A stretch of DNA of 64,000 nt from Thermus oshimai DSM 12092 (lineage in GTDB: Bacteria > Deinococcota > Deinococci > Deinococcales > Thermaceae). The position numbers were made by a program, and so were the translations under genes. The stretch is taken from contig NZ_KB890603.1 of assembly GCF_000373145.1 (NCBI RefSeq), forward strand, positions 297,040-361,039, given 5' to 3'. How positions within the stretch are numbered: position 1 is the stretch's first letter; each line of letters starts with the position of its first letter. The notes below the pieces were generated by a model. The model was not told where the DNA came from. It made no database searches and saw only the letters and a program-made list of their open reading frames with translations. Below, piece by piece: positions 19,657 through 34,044 of the stretch.

Positions 19657-20082
19657 ATGGAGATCGGGGAGATCCTGGCCCTCCTGCCCCACCGCTACCC
19701 CTTTCTCCTCATCGACCGCGTCCTCCACGCGGACGAGAAGACCTTCCGCGTCCTGAAAAACGTCACCTTCAACGAGCCCCACTTCCAGGGGCACTTCCCG
19801 GGGAGGCCCATCATGCCCGGGGTGCTGATCCTGGAGGCCATGGCCCAGGCCGCGGTGGCCGTGGTGGCCCGCCAGCCGGGGTTCAAGCCGGGGGGCCTGG
19901 CCTTCCTGGCCGGGGTGGAGGAGGCGCGGTTTAGGAAGCCTGTGGTCCCCGGGGACACCCTCATCCTGGAGGGGGAGCTCCTCCTCTTCCGGAGGGGCAT
20001 CGGCAAGGTGGCCGTGCGGGCCCTGGTGGAAGGGGAGGAGCGGGCGAAGGCGGTCCTCACCTTCGCCCTAGGGGAGGCCTGA
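19657..20082 (+). CDS. fabZ: 3-hydroxyacyl-[acyl-carrier-protein] dehydratase FabZ
   Basis: FabZ removes water from beta-hydroxyacyl-ACP in type II fatty-acid synthesis. The 141-residue hot-dog protein shows the catalytic His/Glu pair in HFQGHFPGRPIMPGVLILEA (His about 49, Glu about 63). LLPHRYPFLLIDRV at the N terminus is typical of the family. AAGGAGG stands 5 nt before the ATG. It is translationally linked to the next gene (TGATG). Confidence 0.97.
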   Translation: MEIGEILALLPHRYPFLLIDRVLHADEKTFRVLKNVTFNEPHFQGHFPGRPIMPGVLILEAMAQAAVAVVARQPGFKPGGLAFLAGVEEARFRKPVVPGDTLILEGELLLFRRGIGKVAVRALVEGEERAKAVLTFALGEA

Positions 20083-20738
20083 TGGCCGACCTCACCGCCT
20101 ACCTGAAGCGGGCCCGGGGGGGGCGGGTGGTGCGCACGGGGTTCCTAGACCCCGAGGACCAGGCCCTTTTGGAGGAAAGGGCCCGGGGGGAGGGGCTCAG
20201 GGTGGCCTTCTTCGGGGGCTTCCCCCTGGCCGAGCGCAAGGTGGCCGTGCTGTACCCGGAGGAGATCCCCCAGGTTTCCGACCCCGTGGAGGTGGTCTTC
20301 CTCAAGGAGGAGCCCCCGGAGCTGGGGGAGGCCGTGGGGGACGTGGTGCCCTGGGAGGAGGGCTTTTTGGTGGCCCTCCTCCCTGAGGGGAAGAAGGCCC
20401 TGGGGGAACGGGTTCTCCCGGCGCCCGAAGGGGCCTTGGGCGCGGCCCAGGAAAGGGTGCGCACCCTGGTGGTCCCCTCCTTAAGGGTGGACGCGGTGGG
20501 GGCCAAGGGGTTTGGGGTTTCCCGCACCTACTTCGCCCAAGGGGTAAAGGCGGGGAAGGTGCGCCTAAAGGGGAAACCCGCCTCCCCCAAGGCGGAGATG
20601 GCCCCGGGGGACACCCTCGAGGCCGAAGGCCTCGGGACCCTGAAACTCCTGGAGGTGCTTGGCGAAACCCGCAAGGGGAACTATAAAATCAAGGTGGAGG
20701 TGGTGCGCCCATTGACGAAAGGGCCCGCCACCCCTTAG
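20082..20738 (+). CDS. S4-domain RNA-binding protein (YlmH-like)
   Basis: The 218-residue protein has an N-terminal YlmH-like part (RTGFLDPEDQALLEE, FFGGFPLAERKVAVLYPEEI) and a C-terminal S4 RNA-binding domain (about 145-210; SLRVDAVGAKGFGVSR, VRLKGKPA, GDTLE). YlmH homologues bind stalled 50S-peptidyl-tRNA complexes and are often found near cell-division genes; here it lies between fabZ and rpoBC. It starts within the fabZ stop codon. The rpoB promoter -35 box lies inside its 3' end. Confidence 0.85.
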   Translation: MADLTAYLKRARGGRVVRTGFLDPEDQALLEERARGEGLRVAFFGGFPLAERKVAVLYPEEIPQVSDPVEVVFLKEEPPELGEAVGDVVPWEEGFLVALLPEGKKALGERVLPAPEGALGAAQERVRTLVVPSLRVDAVGAKGFGVSRTYFAQGVKAGKVRLKGKPASPKAEMAPGDTLEAEGLGTLKLLEVLGETRKGNYKIKVEVVRPLTKGPATP

Positions 20739-20741
20739 GCT
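20712..20741 (+). promoter_or_regulatory. rpoBC promoter
   Basis: TTGACG (20712-20717), an 18-bp spacer and TAGGCT (20736-20741) predict a start near 20748 and a leader of about 120 nt before rpoB. Confidence 0.6.
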
Positions 20742-20791
20742 AAGCTTTGTGCTCTTTGGTCGGGCCAAGGGAGCACGGTAAGAGCCAGCCG

Positions 20792-20816
20792 CCGCAAGGG
20801 GGAGGCCCCCTTGCGG
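20792..20816 (+). promoter_or_regulatory. Strong hairpin in the rpoB leader
   Basis: A perfect 11-bp GC-rich stem (20792-20802 with 20806-20816) with a 3-nt AGG loop lies about 50 nt before rpoB. No U-tract follows, so it is not a simple terminator; it may be an attenuator, a processing site or a factor-binding site. Confidence 0.55.
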
Positions 20817-20867
20817 AAGAACCCTGTTAGCTTACCTCGGGCGGCCCGCTTTCCCTTGAGGTGACGC

Positions 20868-24227
<3,360 letters not shown>

Positions 24228-24250
24228 CGGCGCGGGACTTAGGAGGAAGG

Positions 24251-28825
<4,575 letters not shown>

Positions 28826-28831
28826 GCCCAA

Positions 28832-28858
28832 GGCGGCCTTCGGGCCGCCCTTTTTCTT
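28832..28858 (+). terminator. rpoBC intrinsic terminator
   Basis: GGCGGCC (28832-28838) pairs with GGCCGCC (28843-28849) around a UUCG tetraloop, followed by CTTTTTCTT. The U-tract ends at the base before the ATG of the aldolase gene. Confidence 0.92.
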
Positions 28859-29437
28859 ATGCTGGCCAAGCTCTTTTCCACCTTCCGCCAAGTGGGGGAG
28901 GACCTCTTCGCCCAGGGGCTCATCTCCGCCACCGCGGGGAACTTTTCCGCCCGCACCAAAGAGGGGTTCCTCATCACCAAAAGCGGGGTGCAGAAGGCCC
29001 ACCTCACCCCAGAAGACCTCCTGGAGGTGCCCCTCGTGGGCCCCATCCCCCCGGGGGCCAGCGTGGAGAGCGTGATCCACCGGGCGGTCTACCGGGAAAC
29101 GGGGGCCAGGGCCATCGTCCACGCCCATCCCCGGGTGGCGGTGGCCCTCTCCCTGCACCTGGACCGGCTCGTTCCCCTGGACCTCGAGGGCCAGCTCTAC
29201 CTCAAGGAGGTCCCCGTCCTCTCCCCCAAGACCCTCTCCGCCACGGAGGAGGCCGCCCTTGCCGTGGCGGAGGCCTTGAAGCGTCATCCGGTCTGCCTCC
29301 TAAGGGGGCACGGGGCCTTCGCCCGCTCGGAGAAGGAAAAGCCCGAGGAGGCCCTCCTCCACGCCTATAGCCTCCTCACCACCTTGGAGGAGTCCGCGGC
29401 CATCCTCCTCTATAGCCGCCTCTGGGGGGGTGCATGA
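28859..29437 (+). CDS. Class II aldolase/adducin family protein
   Basis: The 192-residue protein has the fold and zinc ligands of L-fuculose-1-phosphate aldolase relatives: SATAGNFSAR (substrate phosphate loop), ESVIHRAVY (Glu), IVHAHPRVAVALS (two His, about 83-85) and LLRGHGAFARS (third His). It could be a sugar-phosphate aldolase or a methylthioribulose-phosphate-type dehydratase; the substrate is not readable. The ATG directly follows the rpoC terminator U-tract and no ribosome site can be seen, so it is expressed either by terminator readthrough or from a leaderless start. The next gene overlaps it by 4 bp. Confidence 0.85.
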   Translation: MLAKLFSTFRQVGEDLFAQGLISATAGNFSARTKEGFLITKSGVQKAHLTPEDLLEVPLVGPIPPGASVESVIHRAVYRETGARAIVHAHPRVAVALSLHLDRLVPLDLEGQLYLKEVPVLSPKTLSATEEAALAVAEALKRHPVCLLRGHGAFARSEKEKPEEALLHAYSLLTTLEESAAILLYSRLWGGA

Positions 29438-29673
29438 GGGTGCTCTTCGTGGAGGGGAAGGACCTGGAGGCCCTAAGGGCTCTGGCCCAGGCCCTGCCCC
29501 ACCCCTGCTGGCTCCTCGAGGGGGAAGGGGTCTTCCTCCTCCAGGTCCTGGGGGCGGGGGAGGAGGCCTTGGCCCAGGCCCGAACCCTACCGGGGGTTAA
29601 GGTTTGGGCCTTCACCCTGAAGGAAGGGGTAGTCTATAGGGGATGCGGGAAGAGATCGGGTACATCCCCGTAG
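29434..29673 (+). CDS. Small hypothetical protein (79 aa)
   Basis: The protein starts in the aldolase stop (ATGA) and ends 31 bp inside the next gene. It has no recognisable family: an alternating leucine/alanine-rich helix (ALRALAQALPHPCW), then strands and another helix, as in a small alpha/beta (ACT- or ferredoxin-like) fold. Codon use is as GC3-rich as in its neighbours, and the overlaps on both sides argue that it is translated. It may act with the aldolase or the hydrolase-fold protein. Confidence 0.6.
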   Translation: MRVLFVEGKDLEALRALAQALPHPCWLLEGEGVFLLQVLGAGEEALAQARTLPGVKVWAFTLKEGVVYRGCGKRSGTSP

Positions 29674-30500
29674 GGGAAGCGGAGCTTTACGTGGAGGACG
29701 TGGGGGACCTTAGGGCGCCCCCCCTTCTCGTCCTGCACGGGGGCCCGGGGGGGAACGCCTACGCCCTGCGGGAGGGCTTGGGGGAGTACCTCCAGGGCTT
29801 CCGGACCATCTACTTTGACCAGCGGGGCTCGGGCCGGAGCCTGGAGCTTCCCCAAGACCCCCGGCTTTTCACCGTAGATGCTCTGGTGGAGGACACCCTG
29901 GCCCTGGCCGAGGCCTTGGGCCTGGAGCGCTTCCACCTCCTGGCCCACGGCTTCGGGGCCCTCGTGGCCCTGGAGGTCCTCCGCCGCTACCCCGGGGTGG
30001 AGGGGGTTTTGCTCCTAGGCCCCTGGGTGAACTTCCCCTGGCTGGCGGCCCGGCTGGCGGAGGCCGCGGAGCTTAGCCCCCTTCCCGACCCCGAGGCCAA
30101 CCTGAAGGCCGCCCTGGAGAGGGCGGAGCCCAAGGCCCTCTTTGACCGCCTCATGTTCCCCACCCCCCACGGCCGCCTGGAGTACGAGTGGGTGGTGGAG
30201 GGCTCGGGGATCCTGGGCCCGGACGCCCCCGCCCTGGCCTTTTACCAGAATGGCCTCTGGCGCCTGGACTACACCCCTTACCTCCGCCCCGCTAGGCGCC
30301 CGGTGGAGGTCATCGTGGGGGAGCAGGACGGCACCAGCTACCCCTACGCGGAGGAGGTGGCGGAGAGGCTTTCCGCGGGCCTTCAGGTCCTTCCGGGGGC
30401 AGGCCACTACCCCTGGATAGACGCCCCCGAGGCCTTTGAGGCCGCCCTTGCGCGGGCCCTCAGGGCCTTGGTGGGAAGCCCCACCGGCGCGGGGGAGTAG
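29643..30500 (+). CDS. Alpha/beta-hydrolase fold protein, proline-iminopeptidase-related, nucleophile missing
   Basis: The 285-residue protein follows the prolyl iminopeptidase pattern: oxyanion loop LHGGPGGNAY (31-40), DQRGSGRS (59-66), a catalytic-acid candidate in GEQDGTSYP and His in GAGHYPW. However, the nucleophile elbow reads LLAHGFGALVALE, where the expected Gly-x-Ser-x-Gly Ser is Gly103; the codons CAC GGC TTC GGG confirm it. A structurally solved T. thermophilus relative is called proline iminopeptidase-related. It is thus probably not a serine peptidase; it may bind a ligand or use another mechanism. It starts inside the preceding small gene. Confidence 0.85.
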   Translation: MREEIGYIPVGEAELYVEDVGDLRAPPLLVLHGGPGGNAYALREGLGEYLQGFRTIYFDQRGSGRSLELPQDPRLFTVDALVEDTLALAEALGLERFHLLAHGFGALVALEVLRRYPGVEGVLLLGPWVNFPWLAARLAEAAELSPLPDPEANLKAALERAEPKALFDRLMFPTPHGRLEYEWVVEGSGILGPDAPALAFYQNGLWRLDYTPYLRPARRPVEVIVGEQDGTSYPYAEEVAERLSAGLQVLPGAGHYPWIDAPEAFEAALARALRALVGSPTGAGE

Positions 30501-30503
30501 AAT
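30498..30503 (+). promoter_or_regulatory. -10 box before the TPP riboswitch
   Basis: TAGAAT ends 7 nt before the first pairing base of the riboswitch, so the RNA should begin right at the aptamer. No good -35 box is seen. Confidence 0.55.
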
Positions 30504-30510
30504 AGGCCTC

Positions 30511-30611
30511 GTCACCGGGGGTGCCCCTCCTTGGGGCTGAGAGAGACCCTTGGAACCTGATCCGGGTAATGCCGGCGTAGGGAAGGTGACGCCCTCCCGG
30601 TGACAGGAGGG
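30511..30611 (+). ncRNA. TPP riboswitch with Shine-Dalgarno-sequestering expression platform
   Basis: The aptamer spans 30511-30590. P1 is GTCACC (30511-30516) with GGTGAC (30585-30590), and the conserved thi-box cores GCTGAGA and ACCTGATCCGGGTAATGCCGG are both present. Downstream, CCCTCC (30592-30597) pairs with GGAGGG (30606-30611), which is the thiB ribosome site. The hairpin loop carries a second GGTGAC (30599-30604) able to take the P1 5' strand when TPP is absent and so open the hairpin. High TPP should therefore switch thiB translation off. Confidence 0.96.
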
Positions 30612-30616
30612 TTGCC

Positions 30617-31651
30617 ATGAAAAGGTTCCTTTCGGTCTTGGTCCTGTTGGCCCTGGCCCTGGCCCAGGAGGTTACGCTCCTCACCCACGAGAGCTTCTCC
30701 CTGGACAAGGCGCTCATCGCCCAGTTTGAACGGCAGACGGGCCTTAAGCTCCGCGTCCTCAAGGCGGGGGACGCGGGGGAGGTGCTGAACCGGGCCATCC
30801 TCACCAAGAGTGCCCCCATCGCCGACGTCCTTTACGGCCTGGACAACACCTTCCTCTCCCGGGCCCTGGAGGCGGACATCCTCCTGCCCTACCGGAGCCC
30901 GGAGATTAAAAACCTCAAGGCCACGCTCCTCCTGGACCCCACCTTCCGGGCCCTTCCCGTGGACTACGGCTGGGTGAGCCTGAACTACCACAAGGCCTAC
31001 TTCCAGGACCGCCCCCTCCCCAAGACCCCTTCCGACCTCACCCGGCCGGAGTACGCGAGGCTTCTCGTGGTGCAGAACCCCGCCACCAGCTCCCCGGGCC
31101 TGGCCTTCCTCATGGCCACCGTGGGCCGCTTTGGGGAGGACGGGTACCTGGACTTCTGGGCGGCCCTCAGGGACGGGGGCGTGCGGGTGGCCAAGGGCTG
31201 GAGCGAGGCCTACTACACCCACTTCAGCCTCTACAAGGGGGACCGGCCCCTGGTGGTCTCCTACACCACGAGCCCCGCGGCGGAGGTCTACTACTCCGAG
31301 GGGCGGTACCGGGAGCCCCCCACGGGGAACCTCTTCCCCGAGCTCGCCTTCTTCCAGGTGGAGTTTGCGGGCATCCTGAAGGGGACGAAAAACCTCGAGG
31401 GGGCCCGGAAGCTCATAGACTGGCTCCTCTCCCGCCCCGTGCAGGAGAACCTGCCCACGGAGATGTGGATGTACCCCGCCCGGCGGGACGCCAGGCTCCC
31501 CGAGGTCTTCCGCTTCGCCCCCGAGCCCTTGGGCAGCGTGCGCCTGGACCCGGGGCGCATGGCGGAGGGCCGGGAGCGCTGGATTGAGGAGTGGACCAAG
31601 GTGGTCCTCCAGGGGCAAAGCCCGGAGGCGGTGCGGAGGGCCCGGCGCTGA
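30617..31651 (+). CDS. thiB: Thiamine ABC transporter substrate-binding protein
   Basis: The 344-residue protein has a signal peptide (1-16, ending LALAQ; no lipobox Cys) and a type II periplasmic binding fold typical of ThiB/TbpA: VTLLTHESFSLDK, ADVLYGLDNTFLSRALE, LPVDYGWVSLNY and YTTSPAAEVYY, with aromatic residues suited to stack on thiamine. It should deliver thiamine or its phosphate to ThiP. The TPP riboswitch directly upstream supports the role. GGAGGG of the switch is its ribosome site. Confidence 0.95.
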   Translation: MKRFLSVLVLLALALAQEVTLLTHESFSLDKALIAQFERQTGLKLRVLKAGDAGEVLNRAILTKSAPIADVLYGLDNTFLSRALEADILLPYRSPEIKNLKATLLLDPTFRALPVDYGWVSLNYHKAYFQDRPLPKTPSDLTRPEYARLLVVQNPATSSPGLAFLMATVGRFGEDGYLDFWAALRDGGVRVAKGWSEAYYTHFSLYKGDRPLVVSYTTSPAAEVYYSEGRYREPPTGNLFPELAFFQVEFAGILKGTKNLEGARKLIDWLLSRPVQENLPTEMWMYPARRDARLPEVFRFAPEPLGSVRLDPGRMAEGRERWIEEWTKVVLQGQSPEAVRRARR

Positions 31652-31654
31652 GCG

Positions 31655-31713
31655 CCCCGCCGGAGCTTGCGCTTCGGCGGGGGCCCCAAAGGTGGGTTCC
31701 TTTCTCCCACCTT
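31655..31713 (+). promoter_or_regulatory. Tandem hairpins between thiB and thiP
   Basis: Two stem-loops lie in the 88-bp spacer. The first pairs CCCCGCCG (31655-31662) with CGGCGGGG (31675-31682) and has an inner AGC/GCT stem. The second pairs AAGGTGGG (31689-31696) with CCCACCTT (31706-31713). No U-tract follows. Such spacers often protect the binding-protein mRNA end and lower expression of the permease. Confidence 0.6.
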
Positions 31714-31739
31714 GTGGAGATGGTTAGGAGCATGTTCCT

Positions 31740-33221
31740 TTGAGGTTCCTCCCCCTTTACCTCTTCCTGGCCTTCGCCCTCTTCTACCCCCTTCTTTCCC
31801 TCCTCCGCCTGGGGGTGGGGGAGGGGGTTGTTAGGGTCCTCCAGAACCCCTACTACCTGGGGCGCTACCTCTTTAGCCTGGAGTACGGCCTCCTTTCCGC
31901 CGGGCTTTCCCTGGCCCTGGCCCTGCCCCTCGCCCTGCTTTTCCGCCACCGTTTTCCCGGGCGGGAGGTCCTCCTCGCCCTCACCCTCCTCCCCTTCGTC
32001 CTCCCCACCCCGGTGGTGGCCCTGGCCCTTTTGGCCCTGGCGGGGCCCAGGGGCCTCCTCCCCCTGGACCTCTACGGCACCCTCTTCCTCCTCCTTTGGG
32101 CCGCGGTCTTCTACAACCTGGGCCTGGCCTTAAGGGTCCTCCTCCCCACCCTCCTGGCCTTAGAAGGCCCCCTCCAGGCGGCCCGCACCCTGGGGGCCAC
32201 CCCCTTTAGGGCCTTCCTCCGGGTGGGGCTTCCCCTCCTCCTCCCCGCCTTGGGCTCCGCGGGGAGCCTCATCTTCATCTACGCCTTCTCCGCCTTCGGG
32301 GTGCCCCTCCTCCTCGGCGGGGGGCGGTACGCCACCCTCGAGGTGGAGGTCTACACCCTCCTGGCCCACCGCCTGGCCCTGGGGGAGGCCGCGGGGCTCA
32401 TGCTCCTCCAGCTCCTCACCCTGGCCCTGGTGGCCGCCCTTTACCTGCGCCTCCGCGCCCACCCCCTGCCCCCCGCCCAAGGCCCCCGGCCCCACGGGCG
32501 GCCCTGGGCCCTGGCCCTTTTCCTCTCCCTGGGGCTTCTCCTCTTCTACGCCCCCCTGCTCGCCCTTTTCCTGAGCCTACGCCCTGAGGCCTTCCTCTCC
32601 GCCTGGCGTTCGGAGGACTTCACCCCCTTGCCCCAGGCCCTCCTGAACTCCTTCCGCTTCACCGCCCTCGCCCTCCTCCTCGCCCTCCCCTTGGGCCTTC
32701 TCTACGCCCAGGCGGCCAGGAGGAGCCTGGGGGTGGACCTCCTCGGGCTTTTCCCCCTGATGGTGAGCCCCGTGGCCCTGGGGCTTGGCTACCTGGTGGC
32801 CTACCCAGGCCTCCGGGGCTCCCTTTTCCTCCTCCTTTCCGCCTACGCCCTTTTGGCCTACCCCCTTTTCGCCCGGGCCCTTCTCCCCTCCCTAAAGGCC
32901 TTGCCGGAAAGCCTCCTCCAGGCGGCCCGCACCCTGGGGGCCACCCCCCTTAGGGCCTTCCTCCGGGTGGAGCTTCCCCTCCTCCTCCCCGCCCTCTCCT
33001 CGGGGCTCGCCCTGGCCCTCTCCGCCCTCCTGGGGGAGTTCGGGGCGAGCCTGGTGCTCTGGCGGCCCGAGTGGACCACCCTGACCCTGGCCATTTACGA
33101 GCGCCTGGGCCGCCCGGGGCGGGCCCCTTTTGAGGAGGCCCTGGCCCTGGCGGCCCTCCTCGCCCTCCTCTCGGGCCTCCTCTTCTACCTCCTGGACCGG
33201 GGGAAAAGCCGGGTAAGCTAA
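31740..33221 (+). CDS. thiP: Thiamine ABC transporter permease (two fused permease halves)
   Basis: The 493-residue protein is almost wholly hydrophobic, with about 12 membrane segments in two homologous halves. Each half has an ABC-permease EAA-type loop (LQAARTLGATPFRAFLRVGL about 146-165 and LQAARTLGATPLRAFLRVEL about 394-413) that should dock the ATPase. It starts at TTG 31740, 9 nt after TTAGGAG; an ATG at 31732 is out of frame and stops after three codons. No thiQ ATPase gene follows, so the ATPase must be supplied from elsewhere. The halves share a nearly identical DNA stretch. Confidence 0.92.
   Translation: MRFLPLYLFLAFALFYPLLSLLRLGVGEGVVRVLQNPYYLGRYLFSLEYGLLSAGLSLALALPLALLFRHRFPGREVLLALTLLPFVLPTPVVALALLALAGPRGLLPLDLYGTLFLLLWAAVFYNLGLALRVLLPTLLALEGPLQAARTLGATPFRAFLRVGLPLLLPALGSAGSLIFIYAFSAFGVPLLLGGGRYATLEVEVYTLLAHRLALGEAAGLMLLQLLTLALVAALYLRLRAHPLPPAQGPRPHGRPWALALFLSLGLLLFYAPLLALFLSLRPEAFLSAWRSEDFTPLPQALLNSFRFTALALLLALPLGLLYAQAARRSLGVDLLGLFPLMVSPVALGLGYLVAYPGLRGSLFLLLSAYALLAYPLFARALLPSLKALPESLLQAARTLGATPLRAFLRVELPLLLPALSSGLALALSALLGEFGASLVLWRPEWTTLTLAIYERLGRPGRAPFEEALALAALLALLSGLLFYLLDRGKSRVS
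32171..32249 (+). repeat. Intragenic repeat, copy 1 (first EAA loop of thiP)
   Basis: These 79 bp match 32915-32993 at 77 positions. The copies are 744 bp (248 codons) apart in the same frame and encode the ATPase-docking loop of each permease half. Confidence 0.9.
32915..32993 (+). repeat. Intragenic repeat, copy 2 (second EAA loop of thiP)
   Basis: This is the second copy of the 79-bp repeat, differing from 32171-32249 by two bases (Phe/Leu and Gly/Glu changes in the protein). Confidence 0.9.
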
Positions 33222-33225
33222 GGGC

Positions 33226-34044
33226 ATGCGCTTTCTGGTGCTCTCGGGGCTTTCGGGGGCGGGGAAGACCACGGCCAGAAACGCCCTCGAGGACCTGGGC
33301 TACTTCATGGTGGATAACCTCCCCCCCGCTTTCTGGCAGGGGCTCTACCAGGGCTTGGAGGCCCGGGGGGTGGCGCGGGCGGGGGTGGTGGTGGACCTAA
33401 GGGCCCGGGCCTTTCTGGACGGGCTGGAGGAGGCCCTTTCCGCCCTAAACCCCACGGTGGTCTTCCTGGAGGCCAGGCCCGAGGTCCTCCTGAGGCGCTT
33501 CAACCTCACCCGCCGCCTCCACCCCTTGGGGGCGGGGAACCTCCTGCGGGAGATCGGGGAGGAACGGAAGGCCTTAAGCCCCTTGAGGGCCCGGGCGGAC
33601 CTCATCCTGGACACCTCCGACCTCTCCCCCAGGGAGCTCACGGAGGCCCTGGCCCGCTTCCTTGGGGAGGAGCGGGGCTTTCTCCTTCGCCTCCTCTCCT
33701 TCGGCTTCAAGTGGGGGGTGCCCCAGGAGGCGGACCTGGTCCTGGACGTGCGCCCTTTCCCCAACCCCCACTACGACCCCCACCTCCGCCCCAAGACCGG
33801 CCTGGACCCCGAGGTGAAGGCCTACGTCTTCCAGGAGGCCTTTGAGCCCTACTACCGGGCCCTCCTCACCACCTTGGGCCTGGCGGCGGAGGGGGCCAGG
33901 CGGGAGGGCCGCCGGGCCTACACCGCCGCGGTGGGGTGCACCGGGGGGAAGCACCGGAGCGTGGCCCTGGCGGAGCGCTTGGCGGAGGAGCTTTCCGGGC
34001 GGTTCGCCGTGGAGGTGGTGCACCGGGATGTGGAGAAGGAGTAG
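33226..34044 (+). CDS. rapZ: RapZ/YvcJ family nucleotide-binding protein
   Basis: The 272-residue protein has Walker A GLSGAGKTT (8-16), a Walker B-like VVVDLRAR, and the C-terminal RapZ domain (CTGGKHRSVALAERLAEEL, about 239-257) that in E. coli senses glucosamine-6-phosphate and binds RNA. The family shows ATPase/GTPase activity. It lies 4 bp after thiP and overlaps the glmR/yvcK gene by 17 bp, the usual rapZ-yvcK pairing of Gram-positive bacteria. Here glmS has its own ribozyme, so RapZ is unlikely to act through GlmY/GlmZ-type RNAs. Confidence 0.93.
   Translation: MRFLVLSGLSGAGKTTARNALEDLGYFMVDNLPPAFWQGLYQGLEARGVARAGVVVDLRARAFLDGLEEALSALNPTVVFLEARPEVLLRRFNLTRRLHPLGAGNLLREIGEERKALSPLRARADLILDTSDLSPRELTEALARFLGEERGFLLRLLSFGFKWGVPQEADLVLDVRPFPNPHYDPHLRPKTGLDPEVKAYVFQEAFEPYYRALLTTLGLAAEGARREGRRAYTAAVGCTGGKHRSVALAERLAEELSGRFAVEVVHRDVEKE

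Noticed and set aside
31732..31743. ATG-TTC-CTT-TGA mini-frame before thiP
   Set aside because: Three codons only and too close to the ribosome site that suits TTG 31740; no sign of a regulatory leader peptide.
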